A DNA stretch of 64,000 bases from Candidatus Pelagibacter sp. (GTDB lineage: Bacteria; Pseudomonadota; Alphaproteobacteria; Pelagibacterales; Pelagibacteraceae), in NCBI GenBank assembly GCA_028101445.1, contig JAOHKR010000004.1, forward strand, positions 1 through 64,000, read 5' to 3'. The position numbers and the translations under genes are program-made. The notes under the pieces were generated by a model, which worked only from the letters and a program-made list of their open reading frames with translations, was not told the origin of the DNA and ran no database searches. Of the stretch, positions 44,692 to 54,086 are shown piece after piece; the first letter of the stretch is position 1, and every line of letters begins with the position of its first letter.

Positions 44692-44820
44692 TTAAGAATT
44701 CAATTATTGTATCATTAATTTAACTTAATATAAAACCACTTATTATCTACATAGTGTAAAACTATTTAATATCAACGGTTATAGAGCAAAAAATAAAAAA
44801 ATATTTAAAAATCGATATTT

Positions 44821-45936
44821 TTATATTTTCATCGGCATAATAACATAATAACTGTTTTTGTCAGAAGCATCTTCGATCAAGACAGGTGAAGTGGAGTCTT
44901 TTAAATTCATCTTTAAATTTTTATTTTCTATCTCAGAAGCAATGTCTATTAAATATTTTGAATTGAAGCTAATATGTAAACTTTCAGAATTGTAATCTGC
45001 TTTTATTTTTTCGTTACCTTCCCCTGAGTTTGCGCTATTTACTGATAATTGAATATTATCTTTATCTATCATTAATTTAACACCTTCTTTTCTATCTAAT
45101 GAAACACTAGTTACCCTTTCTATAGAATTTATAAATTCTTTTGAAGGAACATTTAAAATCTTATCATTGGTAGCAGGGACTACTTTCTTATAATCTGGAA
45201 ATTTGCCATCAATCACTTTGGAAATTAATCTTATCTTTCCTAAAGTAAATTTAATTTTATTTTCACTTGATTGCATCGTCAATGAATCGGATGTCTCAGA
45301 TAACAAAGAGCATAATTGAAAAACTGTTTTTCGTGGCAAAATTAATGATGAAAAATCATTTGAATTCTCAATCTCAAGACTACTTGAGGACAGTCTATGA
45401 CTATCTGTAGCAACACCAGTTAAAAAATTTCTACCATGAGCTTCTGTTAAATGAAGAAATACTCCGTTCAAATAATGTCTTGTGTCATCATTAGATATTG
45501 AAATTCGTGTTTTATTTAAGAGTTTTAAAAATCTGTTTTTATCTAACGCAATTTCTTGGCCTTCAAACTCATCAGCAAAAGATGGAAAATTATCAGTTGG
45601 TAAGCATAAGAGATTAAAATCCGCACTATCGCTTTTAAGACTTAATTTATTTTCTGATTTTAAATCAAAGTTTAATTCTGAATTTGAAGAAATTTTTCTT
45701 AGTATATCATAAAGTATTGCTGCGGAAGTTGTTGTGCTACCTTCTTTTATTATTTTAACGTCAGAAATTTCATTGTAAAAAACTATATCTAGATCTGTTG
45801 CTACGATAGATAATTTATTATCTTTAAGTTGTAGAAGAACATTTGATAATATAGGAAGGGTATTTTTTTTTTCAACAACGCCTTGAACAAAATTTAAAGA
45901 TTTTAATAAAATGTCTCTTTTAACTACAAATTGCAT
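44821..45936 (-). CDS. dnaN: DNA polymerase III beta sliding clamp
   Basis: A 371-residue three-domain clamp that tethers the replicative polymerase to DNA. MQFVVKRDILLKSLNFVQGVVEKKNTLPILSN is the conserved start, DTRHYLNGVFL near 152 and VATDSHRLSS near 175 are typical, and the C-terminal YYVIMPMKI is the clamp end. It lies 8 nt after dnaA. The usual next gene, recF, is absent; 135 nt of AT-rich DNA separate dnaN from gyrB. Confidence 0.97.
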   Translation of the reverse strand: MQFVVKRDILLKSLNFVQGVVEKKNTLPILSNVLLQLKDNKLSIVATDLDIVFYNEISDVKIIKEGSTTTSAAILYDILRKISSNSELNFDLKSENKLSLKSDSADFNLLCLPTDNFPSFADEFEGQEIALDKNRFLKLLNKTRISISNDDTRHYLNGVFLHLTEAHGRNFLTGVATDSHRLSSSSLEIENSNDFSSLILPRKTVFQLCSLLSETSDSLTMQSSENKIKFTLGKIRLISKVIDGKFPDYKKVVPATNDKILNVPSKEFINSIERVTSVSLDRKEGVKLMIDKDNIQLSVNSANSGEGNEKIKADYNSESLHISFNSKYLIDIASEIENKNLKMNLKDSTSPVLIEDASDKNSYYVIMPMKI

Positions 45937-45943
45937 TTGATTA

Positions 45944-47332
45944 TTATTCTAATAACAAACTTTTAATCTGATTTATATTTTTTTTCATTTCATCATCTTG
46001 CTCTGACAGTCTGGTAATAGTTTTAACTGCGTGTATAACAGTTGTATGATCTCGATTGGCAAACCTCCTACCGATTTCTGGCAAAGATCGAGTGGTCATT
46101 TTTTTTGCTAGATACATTGCTATCTGTCTAGGCCTAGCTAAAGGTCTAGATCTTCTTTGTGAAAGCATTTCACTTAGAGCTATATTAAAATAGTTGGAAA
46201 CAATATTTTGTATTTTATCTACTGTAATTATTCTTATTTGACTAAAAACGTCCTTTAAAATATTTTTACAATCTTGAATATTTAAAACTTTATTATGTAC
46301 TCTGCTAAATGCAATTACTCTGTTTAAAACACCAATAAGTTCTCTAATATTAGTTTTACTTTCACTAGCCACATAATTAATAACTTCCTCGGTTAAATTT
46401 ATATTTTCTTTAAATTGATTTTGAATTTCTTCAATTTTTTTCTTTATAATTTTAATTTTTAATTCTAAATCTGGGACGTCGATATCGACTACAAGTCCTC
46501 CTGCTAATCTAGATTTAATTCTATCCTGTACTCTATCTAGTTTCATCGGTGCTCTATCTGCTGAAATGATAATTTGAGAACCTTTATCCATTAAACTGTT
46601 AAAAGTGTGAAAGAATTCTTCTTGTAAGCTTTCTTTACCGCTAATGAATTGAATGTCATCAATGATAAATACTGAAGATTTTCTAAAAAAATCTTTAAAA
46701 TTGACCATATCATTCTTCTTAATTGACTTTATAAAATGATACATAAATCGTTCTGCTGATATAAACATTACGTTATTTTCATTTTGGAGTTCTAGTCCAA
46801 TAGCGTTTAATAAATGGGTTTTACCCAACCCTACACCGCCGCAGATATAAAGTGGATTATATCTTGAGATGTGTTCACTTACCTTTTTTGAATATGACAA
46901 AGCTATATCGTTACTTTTTCCTTGAATGAAACTTTCAAAGTTCAAATTTGGATTTAATCTATTATAATTTAAAATTGAGTCTTTTATTTCTGTTACTTTA
47001 TTTAATTCATCAATTTTAATAAATTCCTGATTTTGTTTATTTTCTTCGATAATTTTAAACTCAATTCTGTTAACGCTTAATTTTATACTTTTGACCTGCT
47101 CCAAAATTTTGTCTAAATATCTAGATACTATCCAATCTCGAAAAAAACGAGTAGGAACACCAAGAATTAAGTAATCATTGTACTCCTTTACAAGAGAGAT
47201 TTTTTGCAGCCAGCTACTATAAATTTCATTACCAAATACATTTTTAAATAAAGTTTGAATTTCGTTCCAATTTAAAGTTTTTTCTTCTTCCGATGTATAA
47301 GTATTTTGTTTTTTTATATTATTATTTTCCAT
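45944..47332 (-). CDS. dnaA: Chromosomal replication initiator DnaA
   Basis: An AAA+ protein that opens the origin. Domain I occupies about 20-90; the AAA+ core has Walker A GGVGLGKTHLLNAIG near 165, Walker B VFIIDDIQFISGKE near 226 and the sensor region RLAGGLVVDIDVPD near 279. Domain IV has the signature RPRQIAMYLAKKMTTRSLPEIGRRFANRDHTTVIHA, which binds DnaA boxes. 462 residues. Convincing consensus DnaA boxes are not seen in its flanks, so the origin may lie elsewhere. Confidence 0.97.
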   Translation of the reverse strand: MENNNIKKQNTYTSEEEKTLNWNEIQTLFKNVFGNEIYSSWLQKISLVKEYNDYLILGVPTRFFRDWIVSRYLDKILEQVKSIKLSVNRIEFKIIEENKQNQEFIKIDELNKVTEIKDSILNYNRLNPNLNFESFIQGKSNDIALSYSKKVSEHISRYNPLYICGGVGLGKTHLLNAIGLELQNENNVMFISAERFMYHFIKSIKKNDMVNFKDFFRKSSVFIIDDIQFISGKESLQEEFFHTFNSLMDKGSQIIISADRAPMKLDRVQDRIKSRLAGGLVVDIDVPDLELKIKIIKKKIEEIQNQFKENINLTEEVINYVASESKTNIRELIGVLNRVIAFSRVHNKVLNIQDCKNILKDVFSQIRIITVDKIQNIVSNYFNIALSEMLSQRRSRPLARPRQIAMYLAKKMTTRSLPEIGRRFANRDHTTVIHAVKTITRLSEQDDEMKKNINQIKSLLLE

Positions 47333-47471
47333 AAGAAAGTTTGTTAGGAATTTCTATAAACTCCCTTTTAAAAAGTTTTGCAAGAAATTTATTAAAAAAA
47401 AATAATTTAGGTTGTGTAACTAACGTTGAGATAGAAAAAAAATTTAATTTACAACTTGCAAAGTAATGTTT

Positions 47472-47501
47472 CTACATTTTGTTAGAAGATTCTAAATGTA
47501 G
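47472..47501. repeat. Imperfect palindrome between rpsT and dnaA
   Basis: The 212-nt gap upstream of dnaA holds an 8-bp inverted repeat, CTACATTT (47472-47479) with AAATGTAG (47494-47501). Inside it is a tighter TTAGAA-GA-TTCTAA dyad. The rest of the gap is A/T-rich with no gene visible. A weaker AATCAA/TTGATT repeat at 47519-47537 just after rpsT may be its terminator. The function of the main repeat is unknown; a regulator site or hairpin in the dnaA leader is possible. Confidence 0.4.
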
Positions 47502-47544
47502 TCTTTACAAATTAAATTAATCAACTGTGAATTGATTGTTTGAA

Positions 47545-47796
47545 TTAAATTTTTTTTGAAATTTTAGAAATTTTTCTAGCTGCAGTTTTTTTACTTACCG
47601 TTCCAGATTTGGCAACCTGCATTAGAATTGATTGAAATTTTGAAAAAAATTCTTTAACTTTTTTTTTATCGTTTTCCTTAAGCAAAGTTTCCATCTGTTT
47701 TACAGCGTTCTTATACTTGCTCTTTCTTATTCTATTGATCTGAGTTTGCTTCTTTACTCTTCTTACACGTCTGACAGCTGATTTAGTATTAGGCAT
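47545..47796 (-). CDS. rpsT: 30S ribosomal protein S20
   Basis: A small, Lys/Arg-rich 16S-rRNA-binding protein of 83 residues. MPNTKSAVRRVRRVKKQTQINR and the terminal KSGTVSKKTAARKISKISKKI are the S20 pattern: long helices with NxxxKS and a GxxxKKTAARK-type C-terminal motif. Position between mutM and dnaA is the standard one in alphaproteobacteria. Confidence 0.95.
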   Translation of the reverse strand: MPNTKSAVRRVRRVKKQTQINRIRKSKYKNAVKQMETLLKENDKKKVKEFFSKFQSILMQVAKSGTVSKKTAARKISKISKKI

Positions 47797-47840
47797 TTTT
47801 TTAAATTATATATATGTGCAATTTATGGGGGTCAACTTTA

Positions 47841-48710
47841 TTATTTTTGACAATTATCACAAAAAAAAGTCGATCGATTGGAAATTGATGATTTGACAAT
47901 TATGCTCCTACAAGTGGTATTCGTGCAAGTGGCACCTTTTTTTCCATAAACGTTGAAATGTTGCTGAAATGATCCTTTTTTTCCATTAGAACTAGAAAAA
48001 TCCTTTATAGAGGATCCCCCAAGTTCAATAGCGTTTTTTAAAACTTCTTTTGTAAAATTTATAATTTTTTTTAACTCAAATTCTTTAAGATTTTTAACTT
48101 TACGAGAGGGTTTTACCTTACTTAAAAACAAAATTTCATTTGCATATATGTTGCCTAATCCAGATACAAATTTTTGATCCATCAAAATATCCTTAATCAC
48201 TCTGCTTCTTCCTTTGATATAGTTTTTAAAATAAGTATAATTAAATGTATTTTTTAAGGGTTCCGGTCCTAAATGTATGAGATGAAAATTATCCTTATAT
48301 TCTTTATTACTTAAAAGTTTAATAAACCCAAATTTTCTTACATCATTATAAATTAATTTTTGATTTTTATTCAAGATGAACTCTACACGATCGTATTTTT
48401 GTTCTTTTTTATAATCAATATTGTAATAAAAGCTTGTCTTAAGTTTAGTATTTTTTCGATCTACAAAAAAAAATTTTCCCGTCATTCCGAGATGTACCAT
48501 CATTATGAAGTTCTTACTTAGAAAAAATAGTAAAAATTTTGATTTTCTTTCAATTTTTTTTATTCGCAATCCTGTAATTTTTCTGAATTTGTTTTTATCT
48601 ATATGATATCTTAATTTACTATCTTTTATATTTACTTTTTGTATAATTAAATTTTTAACTTTTCTAATAAGAGACCTTTTAACAACTTCAACTTCTGGTA
48701 ATTCTGGCAT
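47841..48710 (-). CDS. mutM: Formamidopyrimidine-DNA glycosylase
   Basis: Removes 8-oxoguanine and formamidopyrimidines. The catalytic N-terminus is MPELPEVE (Pro2/Glu3), a lysine in RKSKFLLFF near 57 fits the active site, and the H2TH region is VSGLGNIYANEILFLSKVKPSR near 174. The C-terminal zinc finger has four Cys, the first pair spaced CTNTTC and the last FCDNCQK, a C-x4-C variant found in alphaproteobacteria. Length 289. Its start faces ubiE across 11 nt. Confidence 0.96.
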   Translation of the reverse strand: MPELPEVEVVKRSLIRKVKNLIIQKVNIKDSKLRYHIDKNKFRKITGLRIKKIERKSKFLLFFLSKNFIMMVHLGMTGKFFFVDRKNTKLKTSFYYNIDYKKEQKYDRVEFILNKNQKLIYNDVRKFGFIKLLSNKEYKDNFHLIHLGPEPLKNTFNYTYFKNYIKGRSRVIKDILMDQKFVSGLGNIYANEILFLSKVKPSRKVKNLKEFELKKIINFTKEVLKNAIELGGSSIKDFSSSNGKKGSFQQHFNVYGKKGATCTNTTCRSIIVKSSISNRSTFFCDNCQK

Positions 48711-48721
48711 ATAATTATAAT

Positions 48722-49426
48722 ATGAAAAATACTATTCTAGATAAATCGAAACTAGTCAATTCGGTATTTTCTAAAATATACAAAAAATATGATTTAATGA
48801 ATGATATTATGTCACTTGGTATTCACAGATTGTGGAAGGAAAAATTTGTTGAATGGATGAATCCTAATCCAAGTTCTAAATTAATTGATGTAGCCTCAGG
48901 CACGGGTGATATTGCTAAATTATTATCTAAGAGAAACAATAATTCTAATGAAATTATTTGTGTTGAACCTAATACCGGTATGTTTGAAGAAGGTAAAACT
49001 AACTTAAAGATATATCAAAATATAAAATGGGTAAAAGCTCAAGCGGAAAAACTACCTCTTAATGATAATATTTTTGATTTTTATACTATTAGTTATGGAA
49101 TAAGAAATGTTTCAGATATCAATAAATCTTTGGGTGAAGCATTTAGAGTATTAAAACCAGGCGGACGCTTTATGTGTTTAGAGTTTTCTAAAATAGACAA
49201 TGAATTATTAAATTTTTTTTACAAACAATATTCTAAAACTATACCGTTTATAGGAAAGCATATTGTTGGGACCTCTCAACCTTATGAATATTTAGTAAGT
49301 AGTATTAATAAATTTTATAGTCAAAATCAATTAGTTGAAATAATGACTAAAAATGGATTTTCTAATGTTGAATACCGTAATCTTTCTAGTGGTATTTCGG
49401 CTATACATTCTGGGTGGAAAATTTAA
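48722..49426 (+). CDS. ubiE: Ubiquinone/menaquinone C-methyltransferase UbiE
   Basis: A SAM-dependent methyltransferase for ubiquinone synthesis. Family markers are VFSKIYKKYDLMNDIMSLGIHRLWK near 14-38, the SAM motif IDVASGTGDIAKLL near 60, YTISYGIRNVSD near 120 and the late HSGWKI end. 234 residues. It begins a forward run, ubiE-ubiB-coaBC-dut, with nearly no gaps; the first two serve quinone synthesis. Confidence 0.95.
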   Translation: MKNTILDKSKLVNSVFSKIYKKYDLMNDIMSLGIHRLWKEKFVEWMNPNPSSKLIDVASGTGDIAKLLSKRNNNSNEIICVEPNTGMFEEGKTNLKIYQNIKWVKAQAEKLPLNDNIFDFYTISYGIRNVSDINKSLGEAFRVLKPGGRFMCLEFSKIDNELLNFFYKQYSKTIPFIGKHIVGTSQPYEYLVSSINKFYSQNQLVEIMTKNGFSNVEYRNLSSGISAIHSGWKI

Positions 49427-50992
49427 ATGTTTAGAAGAATTTTTAGATTATTTCAGATAGCTAGAAAATTGTCGACCTCAGGAGCTGTAGAAAATATTAA
49501 CCAAGTTCACGAAATCCCGACCTTGGTAAATTTATTTTTTAGTTTTATATCAATTGGATCAAATACGAATCGTTTTAATGATCAAAAAACTTCAGGAGAA
49601 AGACTTTGCATCGCTCTTCAGGGGATGGGGACTACTTTCATAAAACTTGGGCAATTTTTAGCTACAAGACCAGACATAATTGGTGAAGAAATATCAAAAG
49701 ATCTAGAAAAACTTCAAGATAAAGTTCCTGCTTTTGATCTTTATGATGCAAAAAAAATAATAAAAAAAGAAATTGGAGAAAAACAATTTAACAATATCAT
49801 TGAAATAAGTGAACCAATTGCTGCTGCATCCATAGCGCAAGTGCATATAGCCAAAATTAAAAATGAAAATCAAGAAAAGGAAGTAGCGATAAAAATTTTA
49901 AGACCTGATATTGAAAGACTATTTAATGAGGAACTAGATGCTTTAATGTTGTTTGCATATATAATTGAAAATACTATTCCAAAAGCTAAAAGATTAAAGT
50001 TAGTTGAGGTAGTTCATTTGCTTAGAGAAATAACAAACATTGAAATGGACTTGAGGTTTGAAGCTGCTGCTGCAAATGAATTATATGAAAATACAGAACA
50101 AGACCATGGTTTTAACGTACCTAAGATTTATTGGAATTATACCACCAAGAAGATATTAACATTGGATAAGGTTGAGGGAATTTCAATTAGAGAACATGAT
50201 AAACTTAAAAATCTAGGTGTTGATCTTAAAAAATTAGCTGAAAATTTAATTCAACATTTTTTAAAACAAGCTGTTAGAGATGGTTTTTTTCACGGTGATA
50301 TGCATCAAGGAAATTTATTCGTCGATAACAAAGGAAACATCATTCCAGTTGATTTTGGTATTATGGGAAGATTGGATAAGAATAATAGAAAATTTTTAGC
50401 TGAGATATTGTATGGATTTATTAAAAGAGATTATGTAAAAGTTGCAGAAGTTCATTTTCAAGCAGGTTTAGTTCCTCAAGACGCATCTAAGGATGAATTT
50501 GCACAGGCTTTAAGATCGGTTGGAGAACCTATATTTGGTCAAACAATTAAAGATATATCGGGTGGAAATCTATTAGCTCAATTATTTGAAATTACAGAAA
50601 AGTTTAATATGGCGACACAACCGTCTTTGTTATTATTACAAAAAAATATGGTTGTTGTTGAGGGAGTTGCGCGAAAACTATTCCCTGAAACCAATATCTG
50701 GGAAGTCTCAAGACCAGTATTAGAAAATTGGTTAAAAAATATTAAAAGTCCAAAATCTACAATTGATACAGCTTTAAATACTTCCGCAGAAATTATCAAA
50801 AGAATTCCAGATTTTCCTGATTTAATGGATAGAGCTGATTATGCCCTCAAATTGATGGCAGAGGGGAAATTAAGTTTAGGAATAAGTGGTAATAAAGGTT
50901 TAGAAATAGAACAAATGAAACTTAAAAATTTTAGAAATAATATAATTATTAGTTTTTTTGGTATTGTAATTATATGCCTATTGGTATTCTAA
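49427..50992 (+). CDS. ubiB: UbiB-type atypical kinase for ubiquinone biosynthesis
   Basis: An ADCK/ABC1-family protein needed for the hydroxylation steps of ubiquinone synthesis. The KxGQ motif is in TFIKLGQFLATRPD near 72, the Ala-rich loop in PIAAASIAQVHIAKI near 126, the catalytic loop in FFHGDMHQGNLFVD near 287 and the metal Asp in IPVDFGIMGRLDK near 305. The C-terminus has a hydrophobic anchor (NIIISFFGIVIICLLVF). Length 521. It follows ubiE without a gap. Confidence 0.94.
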   Translation: MFRRIFRLFQIARKLSTSGAVENINQVHEIPTLVNLFFSFISIGSNTNRFNDQKTSGERLCIALQGMGTTFIKLGQFLATRPDIIGEEISKDLEKLQDKVPAFDLYDAKKIIKKEIGEKQFNNIIEISEPIAAASIAQVHIAKIKNENQEKEVAIKILRPDIERLFNEELDALMLFAYIIENTIPKAKRLKLVEVVHLLREITNIEMDLRFEAAAANELYENTEQDHGFNVPKIYWNYTTKKILTLDKVEGISIREHDKLKNLGVDLKKLAENLIQHFLKQAVRDGFFHGDMHQGNLFVDNKGNIIPVDFGIMGRLDKNNRKFLAEILYGFIKRDYVKVAEVHFQAGLVPQDASKDEFAQALRSVGEPIFGQTIKDISGGNLLAQLFEITEKFNMATQPSLLLLQKNMVVVEGVARKLFPETNIWEVSRPVLENWLKNIKSPKSTIDTALNTSAEIIKRIPDFPDLMDRADYALKLMAEGKLSLGISGNKGLEIEQMKLKNFRNNIIISFFGIVIICLLVF

Positions 50993-51001
50993 TTGCCAAT
51001 A

Positions 51002-52231
51002 ATGACACTTAAAAATAAAAAAATATTAATCATTATAGGAGGTGGTATAGCAGCCTATAAAGCTTTAGATCTTATACGATTATTAAGAAAAGAAAATGTA
51101 GAAATTAAAACTATACTTACTAGAAGTGGTAAAGAGTTTGTAACTCCTCTATCACTGAGCACGCTTACACAAAGCAAAACATATGAGAATATTTTTGAAA
51201 AAAACACTGAAACAGATATAGACCATATTTCATTATCTAGATGGGCTGATTTAATTATTGTTCTACCAACAACTGCCAATTTTATGAGTAGGCTATCTAT
51301 TGGTAGAGCAGAGGACTTGGCTACAAACGTACTATTGGCATCCAACAAAGATATATTATTAATACCGGCAATGAATGTAAGAATGTGGCTTCATAAGGCA
51401 ACTCAATCAAATTTAAAAATTTTACAAGATTTTGGATATCTATTTCTGGGACCTGAAAAAGGAGAAATGGCTTGCGGTGAATTCGGTGAAGGAAAGATGT
51501 CAAGTCCAAGACAAATTTACAAATATTTAAAAAATTATTTTAATAATAAAAACATAGTTAAAAAAAAAAATTGGAAGGCTATAGTTACAACTGGTCCAAC
51601 AAGAGAATACATTGACCCGGTTAGATATATTTCAAACGAGTCTAGTGGTAAACAGGGTTGTGAAGTCGCCATTGCACTAAATAAATTAGGAATAAAAACT
51701 ACTCTTATTTCTGGCCCATCTAGTCTTGCTTTTCCTAAAGATTTAAAAGTAAAAAAAATTACTTCGGCAGATGAAATGTTAAATGAAGTCAAAAAATCAT
51801 TACCAGCCGATTTAGTAGTATGTGCTGCTGCTGTAACTGATTTTAAACCAACTGAAAATAATAAAAATAAAATTAAAAAAGAGGCTATAAAATTACAAAA
51901 GATAAATTTTGTAAAAAATTATGATATTTTAGAATATGTATCTAAAAATAATAAACACAGACCAAGTCTTGTAGCAGGTTTCTCTGCTGAGACCGAAAAC
52001 GTCATAAATAATTCAGTTGCTAAAATGAAAAAGAAAAATTGTGATATCATATTTGCCAATGATGTTTCACAAAAAGATGTTGGTTTTAATTCTGATTATA
52101 ACAAAATTTTTGTAATAGAAGGAAAAGATAAAGTTAAGATAATTCCAAAAAATAAAAAAAGTTTTATAGCAAATAAAATTGCTGAAATTTTATTAGATAA
52201 ACTATTAACTAATGACAAAAATATTAATTAA
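51002..52231 (+). CDS. coaBC: Bifunctional phosphopantothenoylcysteine decarboxylase/synthetase
   Basis: Catalyses two steps of coenzyme A synthesis. The CoaC half (1-180) has the flavin-binding [16 protein letters not shown], the PAMNVRMW motif near 123 and [10 protein letters not shown] near 157. The CoaB half starts [20 protein letters not shown] near 195 and has AAAVTDFKP near 277. The start is ATG 51002; a TTG at 50993, right after the ubiB stop, is an alternative. It overlaps dut by 20 nt. Confidence 0.95.
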   Translation: MTLKNKKILIIIGGGIAAYKALDLIRLLRKENVEIKTILTRSGKEFVTPLSLSTLTQSKTYENIFEKNTETDIDHISLSRWADLIIVLPTTANFMSRLSIGRAEDLATNVLLASNKDILLIPAMNVRMWLHKATQSNLKILQDFGYLFLGPEKGEMACGEFGEGKMSSPRQIYKYLKNYFNNKNIVKKKNWKAIVTTGPTREYIDPVRYISNESSGKQGCEVAIALNKLGIKTTLISGPSSLAFPKDLKVKKITSADEMLNEVKKSLPADLVVCAAAVTDFKPTENNKNKIKKEAIKLQKINFVKNYDILEYVSKNNKHRPSLVAGFSAETENVINNSVAKMKKKNCDIIFANDVSQKDVGFNSDYNKIFVIEGKDKVKIIPKNKKSFIANKIAEILLDKLLTNDKNIN

Positions 52232-52652
52232 AAGATTATCTAATAATATTCCTTTACCTAAATATGAAACAGAAGGGTCCTCTGGAATGGATTTAACTGC
52301 AAATGTAAATAAATTTATTGAAATTCAACCTGGCAAATCCGAAATAATTCCTACGGGGCTTGCTCTATCAATACCAAAAAATTATGAAATACAAATAAGA
52401 CCGCGATCAGGATTAGCGGCTAAAAATCAAATCTCTGTTTTAAATACACCTGGAACCATAGATGAGGATTATAGAGGTGAAATAAAAGTTATATTAATTA
52501 ACTTAGGAGAAAAAAAATTTAAAATTGAAAAAGGATTGCGTATTGCACAGATGGTTTTATGCCCTGTAATAAAAGCAGAATTAGAAGAAGTTGATGAGCT
52601 TGATGAAACCAAACGAGGGTCTGGTGGTTTTGGCTCTACTGGCATCAAATAA
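52212..52652 (+). CDS. dut: dUTP diphosphatase
   Basis: Hydrolyses dUTP to dUMP, keeping uracil out of DNA. The five dUTPase motifs are visible in 146 residues: [11 protein letters not shown] (1), [12 protein letters not shown] (2), [20 protein letters not shown] (3), [12 protein letters not shown] (4) and [10 protein letters not shown] (5). The start lies inside the end of coaBC. Last of the alphaproteobacterial origin-linked set. Confidence 0.97.
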   Translation: MTKILIKRLSNNIPLPKYETEGSSGMDLTANVNKFIEIQPGKSEIIPTGLALSIPKNYEIQIRPRSGLAAKNQISVLNTPGTIDEDYRGEIKVILINLGEKKFKIEKGLRIAQMVLCPVIKAELEEVDELDETKRGSGGFGSTGIK

Positions 52653-52657
52653 ATCAA

Positions 52658-53407
52658 ATGGAGCTTACTTTTAACGATTTTAAAACATTCGAAAAACAAA
52701 TTATCTTAAAAAAAATTGGTATATCTGGTCAAAAAAAAATTAAGAATTCTAGAGTCTTAATTATCGGAATGGGTGGTTTGGGCTGTCCATTACTTACCTA
52801 CCTTGCTTCTGCTGGTGTTGGTAATTTAGGAATAATAGATCATGATAAAGTAGAATTTAGCAATTTAAATAGGCAAACTCTCTTTAACTTATCTGATATT
52901 GGAAAATTTAAAGTTGTTCAGGCTAAGAAGAAGATAGATAAAATTTTTAAAGCTATAAAAGTTAAAAAGTTTACAGAAAAAATAGAAAAAAAAAATATAA
53001 GAAAAATTCTTAAAGGTTATGAAATTATTTGTGACGGGACAGATAATTTTGATACGCGCTATTTAATTAACGATGAATGTAAAAAAAATAAAAAGATTCT
53101 AATATCAGCAGCTATTAGTAAATTTGATGGACAGGTATTTAAATTTAATTTTAAAAAAAAGGGTTCATGTTTAAGGTGTTTTATGCCAGAAAAACCTGAA
53201 CAAGAAAATAATTGTGGATCAGAAGGTATTTTTTCACCTGTGGCTGGCATATTAGGCTCTCTTCAAGCAAATGAGGTTTTAAAAACAATTTTAAATTTAA
53301 AAGATGATTTAAATAATAATATTCTATTATTTAATGCTTTGAAATCTTCATTAAGAAAAACAAAAATTAATTCTAATCCTTCTTGTCTAAATAAATGCCA
53401 AAAATAA
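52658..53407 (+). CDS. ThiF/MoeB/HesA-family adenylyltransferase
   Basis: An E1-like enzyme that adenylates the C-terminal glycine of a small sulfur carrier (ThiS or MoaD). The nucleotide site is LIIGMGGLGCPLLTYLASAGVG near 34-55, the Arg motif is FSNLNRQTLFN near 67, and CDGTDNFDTRYLIND near 127 is the catalytic Asp region. Zinc-binding cysteine pairs are CLRC near 169 and CLNKC near the end. Length 249. No thiS or moaD gene is nearby, so thiamine versus molybdopterin is open. Its start lies 5 nt after dut. Confidence 0.88.
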   Translation: MELTFNDFKTFEKQIILKKIGISGQKKIKNSRVLIIGMGGLGCPLLTYLASAGVGNLGIIDHDKVEFSNLNRQTLFNLSDIGKFKVVQAKKKIDKIFKAIKVKKFTEKIEKKNIRKILKGYEIICDGTDNFDTRYLINDECKKNKKILISAAISKFDGQVFKFNFKKKGSCLRCFMPEKPEQENNCGSEGIFSPVAGILGSLQANEVLKTILNLKDDLNNNILLFNALKSSLRKTKINSNPSCLNKCQK

Positions 53408-53844
53408 TTATATTTATATTTTTTATTCTTCTTAATATAACTGTCGATTCTTACGGGAAAGATGAATATTTTAGAACTCTAAGAAATGATACAGCGAATC
53501 TTCGCCAAGGACCTTCATTTGATTATCCAATTAAAATTTTTTACAAAAAGAAATTTTTACCAGTTTTAATCCAAGATAGTTCAAGTAATTTTAGAAAAAT
53601 TAGAGATCATGAAAATAATTCAGGATGGATGCACGTATCGCAATTGTCAAAAAAAAGGGCCGCTATTGTTACAGATGATGATCTTCTAATGTTCAAAAGA
53701 GCTACAATTTATTCTAATCCTGTTGCAATTTTAAAAAAAGGTAGGTTAGTTAAAATAAATAAATGTAAAGAAGGCTGGTGTAAGGTAAAATCTAGTGAAT
53801 TTAAAGGATGGATTAAAAAAGACAGTCTTTGGGGACTACTTTAA
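53395..53844 (+). CDS. Exported bacterial SH3-domain protein
   Basis: A signal peptide (about 1-21) precedes an SH3b fold: DTANLRQGPSFDYPIKIFYKK near 32-52 and NSGWMHVSQLSKKRAAIV near 75-92, with a second partial repeat ending FKGWIKKDSLWGLL. Family members bind cell-wall peptides or envelope partners. The first 13 nt overlap the end of the ThiF-type gene. Its stop is 2 nt from that of the convergent DUF2061 gene. Confidence 0.85.
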   Translation: MPKIIIFIFFILLNITVDSYGKDEYFRTLRNDTANLRQGPSFDYPIKIFYKKKFLPVLIQDSSSNFRKIRDHENNSGWMHVSQLSKKRAAIVTDDDLLMFKRATIYSNPVAILKKGRLVKINKCKEGWCKVKSSEFKGWIKKDSLWGLL

Positions 53845-53846
53845 AA

Positions 53847-54086
53847 CTAATTACTTAATTTAGAGGCCCAAAATTTATCTAATATAAAATACCACACGGA
53901 GTTCGCAAGTGGCTCAACAATAGCATCTGTTAGAGCTATAACGAACGAAACATCAGCAACAATCATCAACACGGTAATTGCGATAATAAAGTGGCCAATA
54001 GTGTAAACTACTGTCCTTAGTATTGAACCTCTATTATTTTCATAGATGTCCGCAGCTGCGTTAAATATCCCTTTATTAATTTCCAT
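53847..54086 (-). CDS. DUF2061-like small membrane protein
   Basis: A 79-residue protein with two hydrophobic helices. ILRTVVYTIGHFIIAITVLMIVAD and ALTDAIVEPLANSVWYFILDKFW match the DUF2061 layout (RT-type start, Glu-Pro in the second helix, aromatic C-terminus). Function unknown. ATG 54086 is chosen; the open frame extends to a TTG at 54119 inside the upstream gene. It is last in the katG-dioxygenase run, with an 11-nt overlap to the gene before it. Confidence 0.7.
   Translation of the reverse strand: MEINKGIFNAAADIYENNRGSILRTVVYTIGHFIIAITVLMIVADVSFVIALTDAIVEPLANSVWYFILDKFWASKLSN

Noticed and set aside
44743..44751. TTATCTACA as a DnaA box between dnaN and gyrB
   Set aside because: One mismatch to TTATCCACA, and only one copy is seen; a functional origin needs a cluster. 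Too weak to list as a site.
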